From: an uncultured Pelagibacteraceae bacterium
Lineage (GTDB): Bacteria; Pseudomonadota; Alphaproteobacteria; Pelagibacterales; Pelagibacteraceae
NCBI GenBank assembly: GCA_902630065.1
Contig: CACOTF010000008.1
Location: 1 to 45,290, forward strand
Length of the DNA stretch: 45,290 nucleotides
Reading direction: 5' to 3'
The notes under the pieces are model-generated. The model was not told the origin of the DNA. It ran no database searches and was given only the letters and a program-made list of their open reading frames with translations. Shown in pieces: positions 39,232 to 45,290 of the stretch (within the stretch, counting starts at the first letter, position 1; each line of letters starts with the position of its first letter). Made by a program: the position numbers and the translations under genes.

Positions 39232-39564
39232 CTAAATACATCCACTAGAGCTAAATCCAATAATAACTCCTGATGCATTCACTTCAAATTTTCTTTCACA
39301 AGGAATTCCATATTTTTTTGTTTTGTAGATAAGCATTTCATTTCCAAGTTCATTGACAAAATCTTCTGAAGGTGAGCCTAATTCTAATCTCATCTCATTA
39401 ACTTCTTTTCCAACGAATTGACCAAATTTTTCATTCTCTTTTTCAGCCACTTCATCAGATTTCTTTTTAATTGTTTGGCATCCAGTTAAAAAAATTATTG
39501 TTAATGTGATAAACAGAGCAATAAATTTTTTTGATAAAGTATTATTTTTAAAAGCAATAATCAT
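39232..39564 (-). CDS. Small lipoprotein, SmpA/BamE-like
   Basis: A 110-residue predicted lipoprotein. The signal sequence ends in the lipobox LTGC with Cys29. After a charged linker (KKKSDEVAEKENEKFG), the domain FVGKEVNEMRLELGSPSEDF, then LIYKTKKYG, a Cys, and GVIIGFSSSGCI resembles the SmpA/OmlA (BamE) pattern of an early helix pair, G.P, a Y, and two cysteines that could pair. The homology is only suggested by the pattern. The N-terminal positive region is unusually long (13 residues), but no later Met could serve as start. Confidence 0.65.
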   Translation of the reverse strand: MIIAFKNNTLSKKFIALFITLTIIFLTGCQTIKKKSDEVAEKENEKFGQFVGKEVNEMRLELGSPSEDFVNELGNEMLIYKTKKYGIPCERKFEVNASGVIIGFSSSGCI

Positions 39565-39702
39565 TAATACATACCTAAAGTTGAATTATGTTAACAATTT
39601 GTTCAAAACTTTCATTAAATTGTTTGAATTTAATACAAATTTGAAAAGATAGGAAATTTTAAAGATTATTGAGTTATTGATTTATTATATTAAAGAAATG
39701 TT
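39565..39702. promoter_or_regulatory. Divergent control region with AT-only inverted repeats
   Basis: This 138-bp gap, the longest in the window, separates the lipoprotein gene (minus) from the importer operon (plus). It holds ATTAAATT-GTTTG-AATTTAAT (39614-39634, a perfect 8-5-8 inverted repeat), AACAA-T-TTGTT (39593-39603) and CAAATTTG (39636-39643). One or more could be an operator for the importer, but AT-rich DNA makes such repeats by chance. No clear purine riboswitch, tRNA or small gene is visible. A convincing -35/-10 pair was not found. Confidence 0.3.
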
Positions 39703-41202
39703 ATGGCAACAGACTTAAGAATATCAAATATATCAAAAATATATCCAGGGTGTATAGCTAATGATAATGTATCTCTTCAATTTAAAAGTGGAAAAATATA
39801 CGCGCTATTAGGAGAGAACGGAGCTGGAAAATCTACATTAGTAAAAATTCTGTCTGGTGTAATAAGCCCAGATAATGGTGAGGTTTTTTTAAATGAAAAA
39901 AATTTAAAATTAAGTTCTCCGCTCGATGCCAAAAAAAATAAAATTGGAATGGTTTTTCAACATTTCAATTTATTTGAAACTTTATCAGTATTTGAAAACT
40001 TAAGTATAGATGCAACTGAAGATAACAAAAGTTTAAGGGTGAGAATAAATGAAATATTAAAGAAATATAACTTTAGTATTGACCTTGATGTTCCTGTATT
40101 AAATTTATCAGCAGGACAAAAGCAAAAAGTTGAGATTATAAGATGCCTTTTAAGAAGCCCTAAAGTTCTAATCATGGACGAGCCTACATCTGTTTTGACT
40201 GAGCAAGAAACAGAAGAATTATTTATATCTTTAAAAAAATTCTGTGATGAAGGAATATTAATTATTTACATTACTCACAAATTAAAAGAAGTTTTGTCTT
40301 TATGCGATGAAGTTGCAGTAATGCGAAAAGGTAAGGTCGTATCTGTTAGCCAAACACAAAATGAAAAAGTTGAAACTCTCGCAAATAAGATGGTTTGTCA
40401 AAAACTAGCGAAAATTAGGAAAAAAATTAATATTTCCAAAAATAAAGATGAGATATTTAAAGTAAAACATTTAAATTTTTATAGCGATGATCCTTTTGAA
40501 ACAAATTTAATTAATCTAAATTTTTCTGTAAAGAAAGGAGAATGTTTAGGTATAGCAGGTATTTCTGGGAATGGTCAAAACGAACTCTTTCAAATTTTGA
40601 GTGGGGAAATAATTACACCTGATACATCAATCATTTTTCGAAATAAAGAAATTGCTAAACTAAATCCAAAGCAACGACGAGAGTATTTAATGGCTTTTTC
40701 TCCTGAAGATAGAATATCTCAAGCAGCTGTACCTGAATTAAAAATATTTGAAAATGTAGCTTTAAATAATTTCAAGTCATCAAATTTTTTTGAAAAAGGT
40801 TTGGTAAATGAAAGAAAGATTAAAGAGCATTCAAAGAAAATATTATCAGATTTCTCAGTAAATACAGACAATGTTGAATTAAAAAGTCAATTTCTATCGG
40901 GTGGAAATTTGCAAAAACTTATTTTAGGGAGAGAGTTAATTACAGCTCCAGAATTATTAATTTGTTACAATCCAACATGGGGGCTGGATGTGGGTGCAAT
41001 CAATTATATTCATGAAACACTTATAAAAATTAACGATCAAGAAAAATCAACGATTTTAATTTCTACAGATACAGAGGAATTATTAAAACTCAGTGATAGA
41101 ATTGCAGTTATTTATAAAGGCAAGCTTTCAAAAATAATGCCTTCGGATGAAGTGACTCCAGAAAAATTAGGAGTTCTAATGGGAGGTGGTTCCATTGATT
41201 AA
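39703..41202 (+). CDS. ABC importer ATPase, BMP/nucleoside (NupA-like) class
   Basis: A tandem two-domain ATPase of 499 residues that powers a BMP-type importer. First domain: Walker A GENGAGKST (37-45), signature LSAGQ (135-139), Walker B VLIMDEPTSVL (155-165), His192. Second domain: the P-loop is degenerate (GISGNGQNEL, 286-295), the signature is LSGGNLQK (398-405), and the Walker B region reads ICYNPTWGLD (420-429), where the family usually has ENPTRGLD. One degenerate site is typical of this class. The stop overlaps the following permease. Confidence 0.9.
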   Translation: MATDLRISNISKIYPGCIANDNVSLQFKSGKIYALLGENGAGKSTLVKILSGVISPDNGEVFLNEKNLKLSSPLDAKKNKIGMVFQHFNLFETLSVFENLSIDATEDNKSLRVRINEILKKYNFSIDLDVPVLNLSAGQKQKVEIIRCLLRSPKVLIMDEPTSVLTEQETEELFISLKKFCDEGILIIYITHKLKEVLSLCDEVAVMRKGKVVSVSQTQNEKVETLANKMVCQKLAKIRKKINISKNKDEIFKVKHLNFYSDDPFETNLINLNFSVKKGECLGIAGISGNGQNELFQILSGEIITPDTSIIFRNKEIAKLNPKQRREYLMAFSPEDRISQAAVPELKIFENVALNNFKSSNFFEKGLVNERKIKEHSKKILSDFSVNTDNVELKSQFLSGGNLQKLILGRELITAPELLICYNPTWGLDVGAINYIHETLIKINDQEKSTILISTDTEELLKLSDRIAVIYKGKLSKIMPSDEVTPEKLGVLMGGGSID

Positions 41203-42274
41203 AATTGAAAAAAGAAATGATGTACCAATGGCATTATATTTTTTTACTCCTTTTATTGCAATCATACTTACAATTTTAGGTGGTGGTATAATTTTTTATA
41301 TTTTAGGTTTTAATCCAATAGAAGCACTTAAGTTTTACTTTATAACTCCAATTTCAAATTTATATGGCCTCAGTGAATTGTTACTCAAAGCAACACCCCT
41401 TTGCTTAATTGCTATTGGTTTATCATTTTGTTTTAAAAGCAATAATTGGAATATTGGTGCAGAAGGACAATTAACTTTTGGTGCAATTGTAGGAGGTGGA
41501 GTTGCTCTTTTATTTTATAATCAAGAAGGTTTTTATATACTGCCTTTAGTTATACTTGCTGGAGCAATCGGGGGAATGATCTTTGCGCTTATACCAGCAA
41601 TTCTTAAAACATATTTTAATACAAACGAGATTTTAGTTAGTCTTATGTTGGTTTACGTTTCAAAGCTACTATTAGATTACTTAGTAGTTGGGCCATGGAG
41701 TAATCCTGAAGGTTTTAATTTTCCTGAAACAAGACAATTTAGTGACTCATCTAGAATGCCATTATTATTTGAGGGTTTGAGAATTCATGCTGGTATTTTT
41801 TTAGCTCTTGCAGCAGTTATGCTGAGTTGGTTTATTCTTTATAAAACTTATTTAGGCTTTCAGATTAAAGTATCTGGTCTAAGTTTAAAAACTGCTAAGT
41901 ATGCTGGGTTTAAAGGAAAAACCATGATTTTGGTTGTTTTTATGATTAGTGGTGCTTGTGCAGGATTAGCTGGGGTTGGAGAAATTACTGGACCTATTGG
42001 ACAACTGCATAGAATGATATCTCCAGATTACGGATTTACAGCAATTATTGTTGCTTTTTTAGGTCGTCTAAATCCATTTGGCATAATTTTTGCATCTTTG
42101 GTTGTTGCATTGACATACCTCGGTGCTGAAACGGCTCAAATTTTTTTACAAATACCAAAATACACTGGCCAAGTGTTTCAGGGAATGATCTTATTTTTTT
42201 TACTTGCATCTGATTATTTGCTTTTTTTCAAAGTTAAAATTTTAAATTTAAATAAAAATGAGCTTAGACATTAG
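41195..42274 (+). CDS. ABC importer permease 1, BMP/nucleoside class
   Basis: A polytopic inner membrane permease of the NupB/YufP type (BPD_transp_2 fold), 359 residues, with segments AIGLSFCFKSNNWNIGAEGQ and SGACAGLAGVGEITGPIGQL. Start choice: I take the TTG at 41195, because GGAGG at 41182-41186 is 8 bp upstream of it. An in-frame GTG at 41186 would lie on the Shine-Dalgarno itself, and the next ATG (41231) would lose the first cytoplasmic residues. The TTG start overlaps the ATPase stop by 8 bp. Confidence 0.87.
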   Translation: MIKIEKRNDVPMALYFFTPFIAIILTILGGGIIFYILGFNPIEALKFYFITPISNLYGLSELLLKATPLCLIAIGLSFCFKSNNWNIGAEGQLTFGAIVGGGVALLFYNQEGFYILPLVILAGAIGGMIFALIPAILKTYFNTNEILVSLMLVYVSKLLLDYLVVGPWSNPEGFNFPETRQFSDSSRMPLLFEGLRIHAGIFLALAAVMLSWFILYKTYLGFQIKVSGLSLKTAKYAGFKGKTMILVVFMISGACAGLAGVGEITGPIGQLHRMISPDYGFTAIIVAFLGRLNPFGIIFASLVVALTYLGAETAQIFLQIPKYTGQVFQGMILFFLLASDYLLFFKVKILNLNKNELRH

Positions 42275-43190
42275 TTTTATTGGAATTCTGATAGGATCAA
42301 TTATGGCTTCATCGGTGCCGTTAATACTCGCTGCGTCAGGTGAATTAATTACTGAAAGATCGGGCGTTTTAAATTTAGGTGTTGAAGGAATGATGATAAT
42401 AGGAGCAATATCCGGTTTTGCTTTGATGGTAATAACAGACAACCTTTTTATAGCAATCGTTGGAACTATGTTGTCCGGGGTAATAATTTCACTTATCTTT
42501 GGATTTTTAACACAATCCCTGCTAACAAATCATGTCGCAACAGGTTTGGCATTAACTATTTTTGGCATTGGCTTATCTGCTATGTTAGGAAAAAATTTCG
42601 TTGGTATACCTGGAAAAGAATTTCCAATTTTATTTTCAAGTTTAAGAGAAAGTATTCCGTTTTTTGGTCCAATATTATTTGGACATTCTATAGTTTTATA
42701 TTTTGCTTTTGCTTTACCATTTTTAACTAATTATTTTTTGAAAAAAACTAAGTTAGGTTTAGTTGTAAGAGCTGTTGGCGATTCGCCTGTTTCGGCATCA
42801 AATCAAGGCATTAACGTTATTCTAGTTAGATATTGTTGTATTCTTTATGGAGGAGCCATGTGTGGGCTAGCAGGTGCTTATCTATCCTTGATATACACTC
42901 CACAGTGGATTGAAAATATGACAGCTGGAAGAGGATGGATTGCATTGGCTTTGGTTGTATTTGCAACATGGAGTCCTATAAAAGTTTTAATTGGCGCTTT
43001 AATTTTCGGTGGGATTACAATTCTACAATTACATATGCAAGCAATTGGGTTCAGAATACCTGTTCAATTTTTAAGTGCATTACCTTATCTAATGACAATA
43101 ATAGTTTTAGTTGTAATCTCTCGTGACAGTAGAAAAATAAAACTGAATACCCCTACTTCCTTGGGAAGAATATTCTATAAGGAAAAGTAA
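42258..43190 (+). CDS. ABC importer permease 2, BMP/nucleoside class
   Basis: The second permease (NupC/YufQ type), 310 residues with about eight hydrophobic helices. The typical opening PLILAASGELITERSGVLNL, GVEGMMIIGA, and later GLAGAYLSLIYTPQWIENMT with TAGRGWIALALVVFA match this family, which pairs with the preceding gene to form a heterodimeric channel. It overlaps permease 1 by 17 bp. It ends 88 bp before the binding-protein gene. Confidence 0.9.
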   Translation: MSLDISFIGILIGSIMASSVPLILAASGELITERSGVLNLGVEGMMIIGAISGFALMVITDNLFIAIVGTMLSGVIISLIFGFLTQSLLTNHVATGLALTIFGIGLSAMLGKNFVGIPGKEFPILFSSLRESIPFFGPILFGHSIVLYFAFALPFLTNYFLKKTKLGLVVRAVGDSPVSASNQGINVILVRYCCILYGGAMCGLAGAYLSLIYTPQWIENMTAGRGWIALALVVFATWSPIKVLIGALIFGGITILQLHMQAIGFRIPVQFLSALPYLMTIIVLVVISRDSRKIKLNTPTSLGRIFYKEK

Positions 43191-43278
43191 TGTTAGCTAT
43201 TCGAAAATAATTATTTTTTTTTTTTGAATTTTGATTAACTTAAAGCATCACAAAAAAAATTTAGAGGGGAAATTCAAA

Positions 43279-44343
43279 ATGTATAAAAACTTTTTTAGAT
43301 ATTTAATTTCTGCAATTTTTCTACTTGGGTTAAGTGTAAACTCAAATGCGGATTTTAAAGTTGGTTTTGTCTATGTTGGCCCAACTGGTGACCATGGATG
43401 GACATTTCAACATCACGAAGGTAGAAACGCTGTAGAAGCAGCTGGAATAAAAACAACATTTGTTGAAAGTGTTCCAGAAGGTGCGGATGCAGAAAGAGTG
43501 ATCAGGCAACTAGCTCAATCTGGCCACGACTTAATTTTTACAACTAGCTTTGGATATATGGATCCAACTAACAAAGTTGCAAAAGATTTTCCAAATGTAA
43601 AATTTGAACACGCAACAGGATATAAAAGAGAGCACTCAAATGTTTCTACTTACTCTGCAAGATTTTACGAAGGAAGAACTCTTTTAGGCCATATTGCAGG
43701 AAAAATGACCAAAACAAACACTATTGGCTATATTGCATCTTTTCCAATTCCTGAAGTTATAAGAGGAATTAACGCAATGACTCTGGCTGCACAAAAGGTC
43801 AATCCAAATATTAAAACTAAAATTGTTTGGGTATTTACTTGGTACGATCCAGGTAAAGAAGCTGAAGCAGCGCAAGCTTTAATCGATCAAGGTGCAGATA
43901 TAATTATGCAACATACAGACAGTACAGCACCAGTTCAAACAGCAGAGAAAGCAGGTGTATGGTCATTTGGTCAAGCAAGTGACATGCAGAGATTTGCTCC
44001 TAAATCAATCTTAACTTCAATTATAGATGATTGGGCACCGTATTATGTTGAAAGAGCAATTGCTGCAAGAGACGGTACATGGAATCAACAAGATACATGG
44101 CATGGATTAAAAGAAGGTATGGTAGCGATGGGACCATATAATTCTGCAATGGGTGCTGACTTGGTTAAAGAAGTAGAGCAGCTTCAAAAAGATCTGGCAT
44201 CAGGAAAAGTCCATTCATTCACAGGTCCTATATATGACCAAAAAGGCAACATATTAGTTGCCGAAGGAAAAGTTGCTGATGATGGAATGTTAGCTGGAAT
44301 GAATGTTTATGTAAAAGGTGTTGAAGGAGATATTCCAAAATAA
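43279..44343 (+). CDS. BMP (PnrA-like) periplasmic substrate-binding protein
   Basis: The binding component of the importer; known relatives bind purine nucleosides, and related proteins bind other ligands. I start at the ATG at 43279 (MYKNFFRYLISAIFLLGLSV), which gives a signal peptide cleaved after Ala24 and has AGAGGGGA about 9 bp upstream. The mature protein begins DFKVGFVYVGPTGDHGWTFQ and has IFTTSFGYMDP, IGYIASFPIPEVIRGINAM and ADIIMQHTDSTAP, the standard BMP order. It is last in the operon, after both permeases, and the 88-bp gap before it may hold its own promoter or a processing site. Confidence 0.91.
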   Translation: MYKNFFRYLISAIFLLGLSVNSNADFKVGFVYVGPTGDHGWTFQHHEGRNAVEAAGIKTTFVESVPEGADAERVIRQLAQSGHDLIFTTSFGYMDPTNKVAKDFPNVKFEHATGYKREHSNVSTYSARFYEGRTLLGHIAGKMTKTNTIGYIASFPIPEVIRGINAMTLAAQKVNPNIKTKIVWVFTWYDPGKEAEAAQALIDQGADIIMQHTDSTAPVQTAEKAGVWSFGQASDMQRFAPKSILTSIIDDWAPYYVERAIAARDGTWNQQDTWHGLKEGMVAMGPYNSAMGADLVKEVEQLQKDLASGKVHSFTGPIYDQKGNILVAEGKVADDGMLAGMNVYVKGVEGDIPK

Positions 44344-44361
44344 CTTTTAAAGAAAAAAATT

Positions 44362-44392
44362 AAAAAGGCCAATTATACAGTTGGCCTTTTTT
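44362..44392. terminator. Bidirectional terminator between BMP gene and gpt
   Basis: AAAAAGGCCAA, the loop TTATACAG, then TTGGCCTTTTTT. An 11-bp perfect stem with a T-tract on one side and an A-tract on the other, so it can stop transcripts from both convergent genes. Its right arm reaches the stop codon of the phosphoribosyltransferase gene (44391-44393). Confidence 0.88.
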
Positions 44393-44912
44393 ATGAATGT
44401 TTTTTCTTTAAACCATTAATGTCTATTTCATCATAATATTCTGACGGTTGAACTATCCAAGGATCTCCATCTAGTAAAATAGGACAAAAATCTGGAGTAA
44501 AAGAGGAAGATTTTTTTTTCCAAAGACAAGCTGTTTTTATTTCTTTAATATAGTTTTTCACTGGAGCGTAATTTTTTAACCACTTAATACTTTCATTTAA
44601 TGTAAGTCCAGTATCAGATAAATCATCAACTAATAAAACATTTTTAAAGTCTTCATTTTTAGCTATTGAACTTATGTCTCTTGCAAAAATAAGTTCACCC
44701 TGTTTATTTTCTACAGTTTCTCCAGAATAACTTTGAATAACAACATAAGCTGTGGGCAATTTAAATATTCTTGATAGCATATCAATTATAGGTGCAGCAC
44801 CCCTCATTATTCCTACTAAAACAGATGGTTTATAATTTTTTTCAATTGTAAGAGCCAACTTTTCAACTGCTAATTTATAATCTTCATAATTGATTATTAA
44901 TTTTTCTGCCAT
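44391..44912 (-). CDS. gpt: Purine (xanthine-guanine type) phosphoribosyltransferase
   Basis: A 173-residue enzyme that joins a purine base to PRPP to make a nucleotide. The PRPP-binding motif is VLLVDDLSDTGLT (92-104), preceded by the pyrophosphate loop VGIMRGAAP (33-41) and the flexible loop SYSGETVENKQGE (61-73). I choose MAEKLIINYEDY (44912) because it aligns with the MSEKF... start of known XGPRTs; an upstream ATG at 44927 adds five residues. The exact base is uncertain, as the family includes hypoxanthine and xanthine enzymes. It faces the BMP importer operon. Confidence 0.82.
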   Translation of the reverse strand: MAEKLIINYEDYKLAVEKLALTIEKNYKPSVLVGIMRGAAPIIDMLSRIFKLPTAYVVIQSYSGETVENKQGELIFARDISSIAKNEDFKNVLLVDDLSDTGLTLNESIKWLKNYAPVKNYIKEIKTACLWKKKSSSFTPDFCPILLDGDPWIVQPSEYYDEIDINGLKKKHS

Positions 44913-44954
44913 AAAATTTGGTAACATAAAAAAAAAAAATTAAAAAGGAGAATT

Positions 44955-45245
44955 ATGAAAGGTTACTGGATTGCAACTTACAGTGAAATTAAAGACCCTG
45001 AACGAATGAAAAAATATGCAGATAAAGCAAAGGAAGCTGTATTAAAACATTCTGGAAAAATTTTAGCTCGGAGTGCTAATAACATTGCACTTGAGGGTAG
45101 AGAAATGGTTAGAATAGCACTTGCAGAGTTCCCAGATGTGGAAACTGCTAAAAAATGCTACGATTCTGAAGAATATGTTGAGGCAAGAACATATCTTAAA
45201 GACAATGTAATTAGAGAACATATGATATTTGAAGGAATGGAATAA
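44955..45245 (+). CDS. DUF1330 family protein
   Basis: A 96-residue ferredoxin-like (dimeric alpha+beta barrel) protein of unknown function. It starts MKGYWIATYSEIKDPERMKKY, the usual DUF1330 opening, and has RIALAEFPDVETAKKCYDSEEY (about 52-73) and the end REHMIFEGM. AAAAAGGAG is placed 5-6 bp before the ATG. A second DUF1330-like start follows 18 bp after the stop, so this is the first of at least two tandem copies. Confidence 0.9.
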   Translation: MKGYWIATYSEIKDPERMKKYADKAKEAVLKHSGKILARSANNIALEGREMVRIALAEFPDVETAKKCYDSEEYVEARTYLKDNVIREHMIFEGME

Positions 45246-45263
45246 ATTAGAAAAGGGGCAAAT

Positions 45264-45290
45264 ATGAAAGCATATTGGGTCAGTTTGTAT
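45264..45290 (+). CDS. Start of a second DUF1330-like gene (cut by window edge)
   Basis: Nine codons, MKAYWVSLY, run off the right edge after a good Shine-Dalgarno (AAAAGGGGC at 45251-45259). They match the opening of the preceding DUF1330 protein (MKGYWIATY) with conservative changes, so a tandem paralog is likely. Confidence 0.6.

Noticed and set aside
43200..43226. Terminator-like AAAATAATTATTTT plus a long T run before the BMP gene
   Set aside because: The dyad is all A/T with no loop, so it would be a very weak stem. I keep it only as a possible attenuation point and do not list it as a terminator.
43231..43278. Longer BMP protein from a TTG at 43231
   Set aside because: It would add 16 polar residues before a normal signal peptide; the ATG at 43279 has its own purine-rich ribosome site.

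Overview
The window looks like a piece of a streamlined, AT-rich marine alphaproteobacterial chromosome, most probably SAR11 (Candidatus Pelagibacter or a close relative). This is inferred from very low GC, proteins rich in Lys/Asn/Ile, a largest intergenic gap of only about 140 bp, many genes that abut or overlap by 1 to 17 bp, and alphaproteobacterial families such as DUF2093, the DUF3035/BamF-like lipoprotein and the HAD-IIA gene next to ribF. I see no tRNA, rRNA, CRISPR array, insertion sequence, integrase or phage gene. No gap exceeds 300 bases.

Layout. 1-3122 (minus): terminal oxidase genes coxB, coxA and the 5' part of ctaB. 3182-6788: rsmE, an L-2-haloacid dehalogenase, a pirin, a quinone oxidoreductase and a DUF2721 membrane protein. 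6838-12458 (plus): ubiA followed by a tightly coupled late lipid A operon (msbA, waaA, lpxK, lpxL-like). 12459-14507: DUF2093, purD, rsmD. 14499-20955 (minus): HAD-IIA hydrolase, ribF, ileS, lspA, DUF3035 lipoprotein, pgi. 21023-24971: a heat-shock type promoter, groES, groEL, a strong terminator, typA. 24979-31775: small membrane and secreted proteins of unknown role, the pmbA/tldD protease pair, a DCC-type thiol protein, a TerB/J-domain protein and a TPR protein. 31772-35045 (minus): a very lysine-rich coiled-coil protein, a cyclopropane fatty acid synthase and a DapA/NAL-type aldolase. 35119-39564: a GT9 glycosyltransferase, a membrane J-domain protein, an oligopeptidase, an hsp20 gene with an elaborate 5' leader, and a small lipoprotein. 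39703-44912: a BMP-type (nucleoside class) ABC importer facing a purine phosphoribosyltransferase gene. 44955-end: a DUF1330 gene and the start of a second copy.

How the genes fit together. Most of the window is core housekeeping: respiration, envelope lipid A, translation, chaperones. The importer plus phosphoribosyltransferase looks like a purine scavenging unit. The most interesting non-coding signal surrounds hsp20. A CTTGAA-type promoter matches the one before groES. The leader ends in a hairpin that pairs CTTGCTT with the Shine-Dalgarno sequence around a bulged G, as in ROSE RNA thermometers. Short GC-rich words from that leader recur in the hairpin just after the gene. All functional statements rest on reading motifs by eye; no database search was run.
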